Shown: one piece after another, positions 34,783-45,188 of the stretch
Position numbering within the stretch: the stretch's first letter is position 1
How the letters are laid out: each line of letters opens with the position of its first letter
DNA from: Bettongia penicillata ogilbyi
Taxonomy: Eukaryota; Chordata; Mammalia; Diprotodontia; Potoroidae
Direction: 5' to 3'
NCBI GenBank assembly: GCA_023548195.1
Contig: JAJHZJ010000496.1
Span: 9,186,070-9,250,069 of the forward strand
DNA: 64,000 nucleotides
Program-made: the position numbers and the translations under genes
The notes under the pieces: generated by a model
Told to the model about the DNA's origin: nothing
Database searches by the model: none
The model's input: the letters and a program-made list of their open reading frames with translations, nothing else

Positions 34783-34985
34783 ATAACACAAATTCACATT
34801 TCATAGTGGAAGATACTTTACATCCATGCTCTTCTGACCACCTCACAATACCATTGTGAGTTAAATGAATCCAATTTTATTTTATACACGGAGAAATTAA
34901 GGCACAGGTATGTTACATGTCTGAAAGTCACACATCAAGTGGAATTTGGTGTAGATTTCAGGCTTTCTCACTCCCAACAACACAG
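34783..34985 (-). repeat. MIR-class SINE
   Basis: ggagaaattaaggcacaggt, atgtctgaaagtcacacatc and the 3' part aagatactttacatccatgc. Confidence 0.7.
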
Positions 34986-35079
34986 TCTTCTTGAGAGGCT
35001 TGATTTTGAATTCCCAGACTCTTTCCCTTCCCTTTCTCTTTTCACTTCTCCTTTCCATTCCCCTTCAAAAACAACAAAA

Positions 35080-35285
35080 TAACCAACATTTATATACACT
35101 TTACTTATATTATCTCATTTAATTCTCATAACAGACCCATGATGTAGGTACTGTTATTATTCCCATTTTATGGAGGGTAAGTCACTTGTCCCAGAACACA
35201 CAGAGAATAAATGTCTGGAACACAATTTAAACTCAGGCCTTCTTGATTCTTGGGAAAGTACTCAATCCACCACATTACGTACCTG
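35080..35285 (-). repeat. MIR-class SINE, near full length
   Basis: tatattatctcatttaattc, acccatgatgtaggtactgt, ttatggagggtaagtcactt, ttaaactcaggccttcttga. Confidence 0.8.
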
Positions 35286-35919
35286 CCCTTGCTATAAAGA
35301 AAAGGATCATTAAGTTTATTGAGAAGCAAAAGACTGGGTGATTTAGGAAGCTGAAATGTAACATGTAGGTCTAAATCTAGTTTCTGCCTAATTGTCTTCT
35401 AGTTCTTGTCAAATAGGAAGTTCTTCCCCAAAGTAATTTATGTTGTTGAGCTTAGAAAATTCTCTAGCATTAAATTCAATCATTTCTGATTCTTCTTACC
35501 TAGCCTGTTCTGATCTTTTCTAGTTTTCAAACAATAGTTTTGGTAATTATTATTTCCAGCCCCTATAGTTACAGGGGACATTATAGCACCTACTGTATCC
35601 TAGGAATTTTATAGGTCTGTGGCAATACCTTCATTGATGAGGTAAATCTGTGGCTTGTTGTCAGGATTCAAACCCATGTCTTTTAACCATGTCTTTTTGA
35701 CATGAGGATCTTTCAGACAAACTGAGACCATTACTGTGACCTTTCAGAAGCCATATTTTTTTTTTCCTTCTGTTGAAGTCAAGTTGTCAGTACCTTGCTG
35801 TGGTTAAGATTTGGTGCCAGAGTGATATTCCCTAATTGTTACATGGAAAAAGGATATGAAAAGGATGTTTTCAGAGATAGTAACCTGTACTATCAGTAGA
35901 CATATAAATATGTTTTAAG
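35286..35919. other. Mostly unassigned, with a weak MIR-like piece
   Basis: A diverged minus-strand MIR-like block may lie at 35570-35695 (cacctactgtatcctaggaa, then attcaaacccatgtctttta). The rest is unrecognised. Confidence 0.35.
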
Positions 35920-36490
35920 TCAATAATGATTAGAAAAATACAAATTGAAACATATCTGAGGATCCTAGGACTTCCATACCTGTCAGATTGGAAAAGTTGA
36001 TAAAAAAAAGAAAATGACAAATGCTGGAAAAGCTGAAAAGAAAAACAGGCATTGATACACTGCTGGTAGAGCTGTGAACTGTTCCAACCATTCCAGAAAG
36101 TAAATACTATGAAATTGTGCATGTTTTGTCTAAGTCCCTGCGCAAAGAGATCTAGGATAAATAAAGAATATTTATAGCAGGTCTGTTTATGATAGCAAAG
36201 AATTAGAAACTGAGAGGGTCCTTATCAATTGGGGAGTGGCTAAGCACGTTATGGGGTATCAGTCTGCTGAAATACTATAGTGATCTAAGAAATGATGATG
36301 GGGATAGTTTCAGAGAAACCTGGAAAGATTTGTATGACCTCATACAGAACGAAGTAAGCAGAACCAGAGCAATTTTTGCAATAACAAAAAAAAAATTGTA
36401 AGGACAATCCATGTTGAAAGTCTTGGGTATTTTGATCAACATAATAACCAATGAAAATTTGAGAGAATTCATGATGAAACAGCACTTCTG
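35920..36490 (+). mobile_element. LINE-1 3' end fragment
   Basis: Plus-strand LINE-1 order: gattagaaaaatacaaattg, cctgtcagattggaaaagtt, gctggtagagctgtgaactg, ccaaccattccagaaagtaa, aattggggagtggctaagca, acctggaaagatttgtatga, cgaagtaagcagaaccagag. Diverged and 5'-truncated, with the terminal A tail not obvious before the microsatellite. Confidence 0.8.
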
Positions 36491-36509
36491 AGAGAGAGAA
36501 GTACTGATT

Positions 36510-36578
36510 CACAACACACACACATATATGCCTTATATATACACATATCTTTACACATATCCATGTAGATATATAGAT

Positions 36579-36639
<61 letters not shown>

Positions 36640-36645
36640 ATGATA
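36510..36645 (+). repeat. CA/TA-rich text and (GATA)n microsatellite
   Basis: CA/TA text to about 36575, then about 15 GATA units at 36579-36638. The Ile/Tyr/Leu/Ser-rich minus-strand frames are artefacts. Confidence 0.97.
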
Positions 36646-36779
36646 GACAGATTCAATGCGGGAATTTGTTTTGTTTGACTCTACATGTTTATAAGAAGGA
36701 AATTTTATTTTTCTTACTTTCTCAATGAGGGGTAGGATGGAAAAAAAGGGGAAGGCATATCGTTTTTGATGATGATGGT

Positions 36780-36955
36780 ACAAAGATTTGTTTTCAGAGG
36801 ATCTGGGTTTTAATCCTAGTTCAACTTTTAATTTCTTGCATGACCTTGGGCAAATCATTGAACTTCTTGGGATATCAAGTTTGTCCTCTGTATAATGGTT
36901 GAAGTTGATGGACTAAGAAGGTGCTTCCAGTTCTCACCTATGATCCTAGGACTTC
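36780..36955 (+). repeat. MIR-class SINE
   Basis: ggatctgggttttaatccta, tgcatgaccttgggcaaatc, ctctgtataatggttgaagt, tgcttccagttctcacctat. Confidence 0.75.
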
Positions 36956-37289
36956 CATAAAAATGGGAGAGAGGGATTGACTTTGATAGCCCCAGAGGAT
37001 TTTATTGTTCTAAATTTGTTACACTGTGATCTCTTGGTTCAAGGTGATATCCAGGGGCTATGTATTGTGTGTGGTTATTTTTTTGAGAAACAAACGTAAA
37101 GGATCATTAGTCTTGTTTCTCTGGAGTGTCGGGGCAAGCAACGTATGGATTCAAGTGGAAGAGACGCCAAGGCAAATTATTCAGTAACGAGCCAAAATGC
37201 TTGCAGGCCTAGCTCTCTGTGGCTTGTGTGATGCAATCTATCATGATTCCTCCCTTTTCTTTAATCATTCATTTGCTTCAGAAATCTTA

Positions 37290-37400
37290 TAGGATTAGAG
37301 GATTAAGAACTTCAGAGTATATCTAGTCAAAGCCCATTATTTTACAAATGAGGAAACAAAGGCCTAAGCAGGTCTAATGACTTCCCCCGTATCACATAGG
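37290..37400 (-). repeat. MIR-class SINE
   Basis: atctagtcaaagcccattat, tttacaaatgaggaaacaaa, gtctaatgacttccccc. Confidence 0.7.
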
Positions 37401-37529
37401 GAAGAAGGGTCCTGACTGCAGTGCATGATGGTCCCCTGTCCTGATACGCCTTCATACCCTTACACCTCTTTACTTCACCATTCCCTAGCTGGTTACTTCT
37501 GCAGCTAAGCTCTTCCTCTCTTTTCCACC

Positions 37530-37670
37530 TTCCCAAAACTTATCTATCTTCCAAGGCCCATTTAAAATTCTAGGTCCTTCAGGAAACTTTTTTTCTGAGT
37601 CTTCTAGCTCTCATGATTTTGATTTCAAAGAATTCCAGTATCACTTAGAGTGGTATGCACTTTCTTCATT
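37530..37670 (+). repeat. L2 LINE 3' UTR piece
   Basis: tatcttccaaggcccattta, then ggtccttcaggaaacttttt is L2 3' UTR text on the plus strand. Confidence 0.5.
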
Positions 37671-37673
37671 CTT

Positions 37674-37691
37674 GTTTTTTTTTTTTTTTAT
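37674..37691 (+). repeat. Poly-T run
   Basis: About 17 T. It may be the A tail of the minus-strand LINE-1 fragment to the right. Confidence 0.8.
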
Positions 37692-38640
37692 TGTATCAAG
37701 GTTTTATTTACTCTTTTTTCTGTAAGGATCTATATCTGACATTGCATGGAGTTGTACTTAAAAATTACACATTTGTCTTAAATATACATTTTCTTTTTAA
37801 AATTAGTTCATTTTATTAGCAGGCATCATTTCTTTAATTAAATTCAAATTTGTTCTATTTTCAGTTCTGAATTTCTGCTGTTTTCCTTGCTTCTCCCCTA
37901 TCCACTGACAAAGAAAGAAAAAAATAAAACCCATTACAAATATATTATCATGCAAAAAATAATCTTCATTATCCATGCCTAAAAAAAGAAAGATAAGATA
38001 ATACGCTTTAATTTTCACTCATCAGTTCTTTACCCAAAGGTGAGTAGTATGTTCCATTATGAGTTCTTTGGAATTAGTTGGTCATCATGTTGATCAGAGT
38101 TACTAAGTCTTTAAAAGTTAATTTTTTTGATAATACTGTTACTGTAAAAATTGTTCTTTTGATTCTACATACTTCTCTTTGCATCAGTTCATGCAGCTCT
38201 TCCCAGATCTTTCTGAAATCATCTGACTCATCATTTCTTATCAGAGTATTACACTGTATTTCTATATATACTTACATGTATATATACATGTATATATGTA
38301 TGTATGTGTATATACATATATATATTTATAAATACATATATAACATAATTAATTCAACCATTTCCTAGTTGATGGACATCCATTAGGTTCCAATTTTTTG
38401 CCATAGGTGAAAAAGTTGCTATCAATATTTTTATATGTGTGGACACTTTTTCCTCCTTTAATTTCTTTAGGGTATAGAGCTATTAATAATATTCTTGGGT
38501 CAAAAAGGATGAACATGTTAATAGTTTTTGGGACACAGTTCCAAATTGCTCTCCAGAATGGATGGAAATGGTTTACAGCTACATCAATAGTGCATTTTCT
38601 TCCCACAATTATTTCAGCACATTTTCTTTAGTTTCATATT
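37692..38640 (-). mobile_element. LINE-1 3' end fragment, 5'-truncated
   Basis: Clear from about 38040: ccattatgagttctttggaa, gcatcagttcatgcagctct, ccagatctttctgaaatcat, ccatttcctagttgatggac, tttttgccataggtgaaaaa, tccaaattgctctccagaat. The segment 37692-38040 is A/T-rich and less certain. An AT array interrupts it at 38255-38345. Confidence 0.8.
38255..38345 (+). repeat. TA/TG/CA array inside LINE-1
   Basis: Sits at the same LINE-1 position (after the agtatt.cact block and before aattcaaccatttcctag) as the AT array in the fragment at 31825. Confidence 0.93.
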
Positions 38641-38689
38641 GCCTCTTGTTCCTTGCTATGATCTCAGGTATCTCGCTTATCTCCCCAAT

Positions 38690-38815
38690 TAGACTCTGTA
38701 TTCTTTCAGCCTAGGGGTCTAGTCCCAAAACTCTCATCTATATCCCACAGTGATTAACAGTATGCAGAGCACATGAAAAGACACTTGGGAAATATTTGCT
38801 GGATTGAATGCTTGA
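38690..38815 (+). repeat. L2 LINE 3' end
   Basis: ccaattagactctgtattct, then cacttgggaaatatttgctg and gattgaatgcttgatt. Confidence 0.6.
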
Positions 38816-39253
38816 TTAAGCTCTTAAAGGGAAGTTGCTAAGTATCCTCTGTGTTCCAACAAACTTTCCCAAGTACTCGGCTAAATGTGACCCATCCCCA
38901 GGGAACCTGCTGAATTGATACTCTAGGAGTACCAGGAAAAAATAATGGAATTTTGAGATAAGAAGGTTGACTGATTTGGAATTGAGAAAGGGAGGTAATT
39001 TCAGGGAAGTTAGAAGGAGCAAGTCTCTATCAAGTAGGGATATTGGCTCAGTTGAAGGATGATCATTAGTCAAATATATTGTAGAGATGATTATAGTTCC
39101 AGTACAGGTTGGATCAACTGGGTTTTTGAGGCATCTTCCAATACTGAAATTAAGTGGTTCTGATCTTGTGACATCAGGATTAGAAGCAGAATCCTCTGCG
39201 ATAAACTCCTCTTTCTCCATTGGATGGATTGTGTACGTCATTGTAATTATCTC
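38816..39253 (-). other. Unassigned ORF, exon-like, product unknown
   Basis: A minus-strand frame open from 39253 to 38816, with the first Met (MTYTIHPMEKEEFIAEDSAS) at 39241 and 141 codons to the stop. It is the longest frame outside recognised repeats. Just upstream on that strand is tgttgacttttctatttag, a pyrimidine-rich stretch ending in AG like a splice acceptor, and the in-frame TAG stop is that very AG. The N-terminal third is acidic and hydrophilic; the rest is Leu/Ser/Ile-rich. I recognise no domain, and no good splice donor is evident inside. A chance ORF is the default explanation. Confidence 0.2.
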
Positions 39254-40010
39254 CTAAATAGAAAAGTCAACACTGAGAGGGATTTATTATTCACCATAAA
39301 CAGCAAGTGACTGAAACCATTTTGCCCCATGTGTCTCTTGAAGGGATGAGCTCTTGTTTAATCAGCTCAGCACACCAGGGGACTGGCCATTCACACGAAT
39401 ATCTTGGAGTGAGCTGCTTCAAATGCAGCCCTAATGGGCCACAGGATAATATTTGTATCTATCTGGGCTTCTAGCACTGATTTCATTAGCTGGTGATTAC
39501 AGCCTGTGGGACTGGAACTGTCTTTGTGTGACCAGGGACAAGGTGACAAAGCCCGACCCAGTGTTACCTTTTGTATCCCAGACATATATGGGGAATGCTT
39601 GAATGTTGATGTGAGTCAGCGATAATGGGATTGAAGCCTTGTTGGTGGGTACAATTAGCAAGGCAAATTCTGCTGTGGTTTCTAGGTTATAGTACTTTGG
39701 TCACATGAGAGAGACTCTGATAGGAATGGTACCCTGATGGCCCTTGTAAAACTGTCAGGAGAATCAGTTCAACTGCAGCATGATTCCCCTAGTACATAAT
39801 GTGCTGTTTATTTTTCAGTTGAAGGAAAATATAGGACAAGGCTCTTCGTGTCTGCCTGGCTGGTACATTCTGTGATGGAGGGATTCTATTTCAGTGCCTA
39901 TATTTAGTATTTTTAAAAACATTGAAATGGGTCCAGTTTATGCTATGATCATAAAACACAAACCACTAAAAGCTTCCCTCAGAATGTGGCGATTTGAAAG
40001 ATACCCAAAT
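39254..40010. other. Unassigned non-coding stretch
   Basis: No recognised repeat or exon. Confidence 0.45.
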
Positions 40011-40011
40011 G

Positions 40012-40150
40012 AATTCATTCAACGTCCACTCTGCCAGATAGTGCTGGTGACCCAAAGATAAAGCAGTCCCTGTGTTCCAGGAACTTAATACTACTAGGGG
40101 AAACTGAGGGACAGCTGACAACATGTACATCTATAAGTCAGTAAAAAGTG
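40012..40150 (-). repeat. L2 LINE 3' end
   Basis: gaattcattcaacgtccact, then tgccagatagtgctggtgac and ttccaggaacttaatactac. Confidence 0.6.
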
Positions 40151-41007
40151 AAATAAAAGTGATCACACAGACCACATTTGGAGTGCTGTGTTCCATATGG
40201 GGAATTCGAGTTTAAGAAAAGAAATGATAAATTTAAGAATGCCCAGAGGAGGAGTCAGCCTGATAACCATTATATTTTCCTGGAAAGCCAACCTGCAACC
40301 CTGAGCCACTCCATCTTATCCCTGGGTTCGATGATAGTTTGGCCTCTGAGGAAACTATTGTTATCATTATTGAAAAACCATTGTCTTGTTTTTATTCTCA
40401 TTTGACTCTTCTCATCTCTTTTGACAAAATTTAGGTGGAAACAGTTGTAGAACAAGTTATCTTGCTTTTATTTTTCTAAGAAAAGTAAAATCAGAATTAT
40501 GTCTGGGAGGAAATTGGTAAAAAAAAAAATGTTCCTCCACAAAATTGTACATTGCTATGAAGTGTTTGAGTCAATAAGTTTTGATCTCATGACTTTCTAG
40601 TTTTGCAGAGAATTAGAATTTCGGTGACCTCCCTTGATGTATCCATTCTGTAATGCATTATATAAATGACATGCAAAATTTCTATTTCTTATTTGATCCA
40701 ATCTTCCTCTTTGTTATGTTCGACTACTTGTGACTATATAGACTACCAGAAATCTTTCAAATTTTTGATATTGGAAGCTGAGGACAGATTGGATACAATG
40801 AGGAAAAGCAGATTCAAGACTTTACAAGTAGTCCATTGGAAAAGTTATATTGAAGGGGAACACCTTGAGAACTCCAGCAAAAGGATTTCCAGGAGTTGAC
40901 TTTCCAAGTGTGGGCCGTTTTCCCCCAGGCTCTATATACACTGGTGGGAGAATATATCATGGAGTTTTGTTTTTTGTTTTTTTTTTTTGGAGGAGGGGGT
41001 GATATTT
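40151..41007. other. Unassigned stretch with a T-rich run
   Basis: No recognised repeat or exon. A T-rich run lies at 40967-40988. Confidence 0.45.
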
Positions 41008-41020
41008 TGTAGTAACTATT
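41008..41020 (+). repeat. Target-site duplication, left copy (HAL1-like copy 2)
   Basis: tgtagtaactatt, identical to 44195-44207. Confidence 0.95.
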
Positions 41021-41038
41021 TTTTTAATTTAAATATAT

Positions 41039-41354
41039 GTTGGGGTAGCTAGGTGGCACAGTGGATAGAGCACCAGTGCAGGAGTCAGGGGGACCTGAGT
41101 TCAAATCTCACCTCAGACACTTGACACTTACCAACCGTGTGACCATGGGCAAGTCACTTAACCCCAATTGCCTCATCCTGGATCATCTTCAGTCATCCTG
41201 AGGAGTATCTGGTTACTGAATTCAGATGGCTTTAGAGGAGAAGTGAGGCTGGGGACCTGCACAGCCCTCCCTCACTCCAAACAAAGTCAAGTGCAAGTCA
41301 AATCATTATTTCTCTGATGGTATGCTCTTCTTCGGCAACAAAGGACAAACACAC
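41039..41354 (+). repeat. tRNA-derived RTE-tailed SINE nested in HAL1-like copy 2
   Basis: Full length. Head gtagctaggtggcacagtgg, B-box region gagttcaaatctcacctcag, core gtgaccatgggcaagtcact, middle ggatcatcttcagtcatcct, tail ctcttcttcggcaacaaagg followed by acaaacacac. Flanked by a perfect 12-bp duplication, atttaaatatat, at 41027-41038 and 41355-41366. It is one of the least diverged SINEs in the window. The head is tRNA-like but is not a functional tRNA gene. Confidence 0.93.
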
Positions 41355-42186
41355 ATTTAAATATATAACTTATTTATTTTTCAGTTCTCAACATTCACTT
41401 CCACAAGAATTTGAATTTGAAATTTTCTCCCCATCTCTCCCCATTTCCCACCCCAGGACAGCATGCACTCCATCCACCCCTTCCTCCAGTCTGTCTGCTC
41501 TTCTATTACCCATCTTTCTTCCATCCCCCTTCCCCTCTATTTTTCTGTAGAGCAAAATAGATTTCTGTACTCCATTGTCTGTATATTTTAATTTCCAGTT
41601 GCATGCTAAAACAATTATTAACATTCATTTTTAAAACTCTGAGTTCCATATTCTCTCCCTCCCTTCCCACCCACCCTCATTGAGAAAACAAGCAAATCCA
41701 TATAGGTTATACATGTGTAACAATGCAAAACACTTCCATAATAGTTATGTTGTAAAAGACTAACCAACCACGTTTCCCTCTGTCCCATCCTGCCTTTCAT
41801 TTATTCCATTCTCTCCCTTGACTTGTCCTCCCACAATAGTGTTTGCTTCTGATTATCCCTTTCCCCAATTTATTGTCCCCTCTATTATCTTCCCTCTCCT
41901 ATTCCCTTCCCCCTTGCCATCCTTCAGGGTTTCCACATCTAATGGAGTGTATGTTATTCCCTCCTGAAGCCAAATCTCATGAGAGCAAGACTCGATTATT
42001 TCCTTTCTTCTCCCTGCTCTTCCCCTCCATTGTAAAAGCTCTTTGTTCCCTCTTGTATGTGAGATGATTTGCTACATTCTACCTCTCCCTTTCTCTTACT
42101 GTGAGTACATTCCATTTGACAGTAAATTTTATTTTTTAAGGTATTCTCCCTTCATATTCAATTCACCCTGTTCACTCTCTCTATGA

Positions 42187-42302
42187 ATATATATATACAT
42201 ACATATATATGTATATATACACCCACATATGCCCATGAACACATATATACCTATACATATATAACATACATATACATACATACCTATACATACCTACACA
42301 TA
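42187..42302 (+). repeat. TA/CA-rich array in HAL1-like 3' UTR
   Basis: tatatacatacatatatatg-type text, at the place equivalent to the TG run of copy 1 (15482-15519). Confidence 0.93.
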
Positions 42303-42391
42303 TTGCCCCTAACTACCCTAATACTGATGTAAGAATGTAAACAGTATCATTTTAAGGTGTTCCTTAAGGTTTCTCTTTCCTTTGTACGTTT

Positions 42392-43481
42392 TCATGCTTC
42401 TCTTGATTCTTGTATTTGAAAGTCAAATTTTCTATTCAGCTCTGGTCTTTTCAATAAGAATGCTTGGAAGCCCTCTATTTCATTGAAATTCCATTTTTCC
42501 CCTGAAGTATTATACTCAGTTTTGTTGGGTAGGTGATTCTTGGTTTTAATCCTATCTCCTTTTACCTCTGGAATATCATATCCTTTGATCTGTCTGTGTA
42601 GAAGCTGCTAAATCCTGTGTTATCCCGATTGTATTTCCAAAATACTTGAATTGTTTCTATCTGGCTGCTTGTAATATTTTCTCCTTGACCCAACTCTGGA
42701 AGTTGGCTAAAACATTCCAGGAGTTTTCCTTTGGGGATCTCTTTCAGGAAGTGATTGATGAATTCTTTCCATTTCTATTTTACCTTCTGGTTCTAGAATA
42801 TCAGGGCAGTAAATTTCTTGGAAAATGATGTCTAGGCTCTTTTTTTGATCATGGTTTTTCAAGTAGCCCCATAATTTTTAAATTATATCTCCTGGATCTA
42901 TTTTCCAGGTCAGTTGTTTTTCCAATGAGGTATTTCACATTGTCTTCTATTTTTTCATTCTTTTGGTTTTGTAATTTCTTGGTTTCTCATAAAGTCATTA
43001 GCTTCCATCTGTTCCATTCTAATTTTGAGAGAACTATTTTCTTCAGTGAGCTTTTGAATCTCCTTTTCCATTTGGCCAATTTCTCTTTTTAAAGCATTTT
43101 TTTTTCATCATTGGCTTTTTGGACTTCTTTTGCCATTTGGGTTAGTTTATTTTTAAAGGTGGTGTTTTCTTCAGCATTATTTTTGGGTCTCCTTTAGCTA
43201 GCTGTTGACTTGCTTTTCATGATTTTCTTGCATTGCTCTCATTTCTCTTCCCAATTTTTCCTCCACCTCTCTTACTTGATTTTCAAAATCCTTTTTGAGC
43301 TCTTCCATGGCCTGAGATCATTGCATATTTTTTTGGAGGTTTTGGATGCAGAAGCCTTGACTTTGATGTCTTCCTCTGATGGTATGCTTTGTTTTTCCCC
43401 ATCCAAAAGGATGGAAGAAATTATCTTTTCACCAAGAAAGTAACTTTTTATACTCTTATTTTTCCCCCCCTTTTTGGACAT
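42392..43481 (-). pseudogene. LINE-1 ORF1 of HAL1-like copy 2, broken
   Basis: Starts at ATG 43481 with MSKKGGKNKSIKSYFLGEK, the position equivalent to the inferred start of copy 1. It runs 69 codons before a frameshift. The remainder is split across frames with several stops, but keeps the RRM-entry block LENRSRRYNLKI and the coiled-coil region. The final RPELKRKFDF-like block ends near 42392. Inactive. Confidence 0.88.
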
Positions 43482-44194
43482 TTTCCCAGGCAGTTATTTA
43501 CCTTTTGAGTTTTTTGTCAAATGGAGAGTTTACTCTAGGAGCTATAAGTTCTCAGTTCTTCCAAGATGGCACAATCAAGGCCTGTATTCTGGTTGGTGAG
43601 CAACCACAAGCACTCTTTTCTGCCCTGGAACTCTGAGTAGGATTCCCTCTCCACACCCACCACTAGTTTCATCATGCCAGTACTCATCTTCACCCCAGGA
43701 TCACCACTCCAGACTGAGATCCAGATCAGTTGCTCCATTCCCCCAGGGTCTTTAGGCCAGGGCTCCAAAAGTGAAAGCTTCTGTGGCAGTAACTGCTTCC
43801 CTGGGGCCTGGACTGGGATCATACCAAGTTTCCCTCTCACCCAGGTGAAAGAGCTTTCTTGCTGACCTTTGATGCTGTCTTTGGCATTTTTGGGTTGAGA
43901 AATCTGGGAATCGCAGCTGGTACTCATGATTCTGTGCCCTCAGGCCTGCTCCAGTCCTGTCCATGTTGCTGTGGCCCAGGCTGTGCTGTGCTCTGCTCCG
44001 AGCCTGGTGTGATAGACCTTTCCTGTTGGCCTTCCAGACTGTTTTGGGCTGGAAATATGTTTCACTCTGTCAAACTGTGGCTTCTGTTGCTCTAGAATTT
44101 GTTTAGAGTCACTTTTTACAGGTATTTTATGAGCTATGGGAGAAGAGCTAGAGCAGGTCCATCCTTCTACTCTATCATCTTTGCTCTACTTCCA

Positions 44195-44207
44195 TGTAGT
44201 AACTATT
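44195..44207 (+). repeat. Target-site duplication, right copy (HAL1-like copy 2)
   Basis: tgtagtaactatt, identical to 41008-41020. Confidence 0.95.
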
Positions 44208-44460
44208 ATTATTCTGTCACCCTAGTAAACACCCTTTTTAGGAAGCTAATTAAGTCTGTATGACTCTATTAGATATGAACTAATGATCACAGGGGAAACA
44301 CACTAGTGGGACCTAGTAAGCTAATATTGGAAAAGACCCCCTGTAATTCATCCTCCATTCAGAGGCTCCATTCAGCACCTGAAGAGGACTAAGTAATTGA
44401 CCTCTTGGCACTCAGACTGGCATTCTGAGTGGAGACTGGGAGAGTGAGCCCCAGAGCTTA
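44208..44460. other. Unassigned non-coding stretch
   Basis: Nothing recognised. Confidence 0.4.
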
Positions 44461-44600
44461 TACTACCAAAAGATAGATGAAAAGGCATTCATTTATACAT
44501 TTACCATCTTCCAAGTGCTATACTAAAAACTGTATACACAAATACTCCAAGTAAAGAATGTGCATTTCAATAAGGAGAAACAAGCAGGGAAGTTGTGACC
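44461..44600 (-). repeat. L2 LINE 3' end
   Basis: aggcattcatttatacattt, then catcttccaagtgctatact and ataaggagaaacaagcaggg. Diverged. Confidence 0.5.
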
Positions 44601-44900
44601 GATGATGGGCACTTTGGATATTCAAATTACAGAATGGTGAGTAAGACCAAAGGGATATAGATTAGCACAACAGTTCCAAGAGTTACTTTGATCATGGCTC
44701 CAGAATTGAAGAAAAGATTGGGAATAGAGTAAAGAAGCAGTTGTCAAGAAAATGGAGGAAAACAGGGATGATTGGTTTCCCTCATTCTGCCTCCTAGGTT
44801 CTCTGTCTTCCTTCATTTCTCAGCTAGATCTTGTCTTCTATAGCCTTGCCTAGTCTTCCTTGATCTCAGCACCTTCCCTCAAAAATTAACCTCTCTCCCC
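44601..44900. other. Unassigned non-coding stretch
   Basis: Nothing recognised. Confidence 0.4.
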
Positions 44901-44904
44901 CAAT

Positions 44905-45050
44905 TTATCATATATATGTATACATATATATATACAGATGTGTATGTATATATGTGTATATGCATATATATGGGTATATATATATTACCTATGTATATGG
45001 GTGTGTATATATTATCTACACATGTATAATCTTGTATACATGTTTCTCGG
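44905..45050 (+). repeat. TA/TG-rich microsatellite
   Basis: Degenerate tatatgtatacatatatat text of about 145 bp, immediately 5' of an L2 3' end. Confidence 0.93.
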
Positions 45051-45054
45051 ACAT

Positions 45055-45188
45055 AGTTGCTTGCTCATTGGCTCCCCCATTGACTGTGAGATGCTTTTTT
45101 GTTTTTCCTTTTCTTAATAGCCCCAGTCCTTAGGACAGGGCCTGGCATGTAATAGACACTAAATAATACTTGTGGACTGACTAATTAA
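45055..45188 (+). repeat. L2 LINE 3' end
   Basis: ggctcccccattgactgtga, then ggacagggcctggcatgtaa and gacactaaataatacttgtg. Confidence 0.75.

Larger units (their letters stand above)
41021..44194 (-). mobile_element. Full-length ORF2-less LINE-1 (HAL1-like), copy 2
   Basis: Read right to left: 5' end at 44194 (tggaagtagagcaaagatga, matching the start of copy 1), a 5' UTR of about 710 bp, a broken ORF1 (43481 to about 42392), and a C/T-rich 3' UTR ending at the T run at 41021. It spans 3,174 bp, of which 328 bp is a nested SINE plus one duplication copy, leaving 2,846 bp against 2,854 bp in copy 1. Perfect 13-bp duplications flank it. No endonuclease or reverse transcriptase is present, and the ORF1-to-3' UTR transition aligns with that of copy 1. 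More decayed in ORF1 than copy 1. Confidence 0.92.

Noticed and set aside
36579..36638. Regular short repeats as a possible CRISPR array
   Set aside because: Simple GATA tetranucleotides with no spacers, in a vertebrate genome.
36285..36858. Overlapping minus-strand ORFs of 123 and 129 codons
   Set aside because: They consist of LINE-1 text and the GATA array, giving the repeated IYLS pattern.
41039..41120. Possible tRNA gene from A/B-box-like text
   Set aside because: It is the head of a SINE followed by the SINE core and tail. No intact cloverleaf was seen, and the same text recurs at 6424, 13700, 45580, 50869, 53931 and 63200.
43535..43927. 130-codon minus ORF in the 5' UTR of HAL1-like copy 2
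   Set aside because: Same reason: UTR text of a retroelement with no corresponding frame in copy 1.
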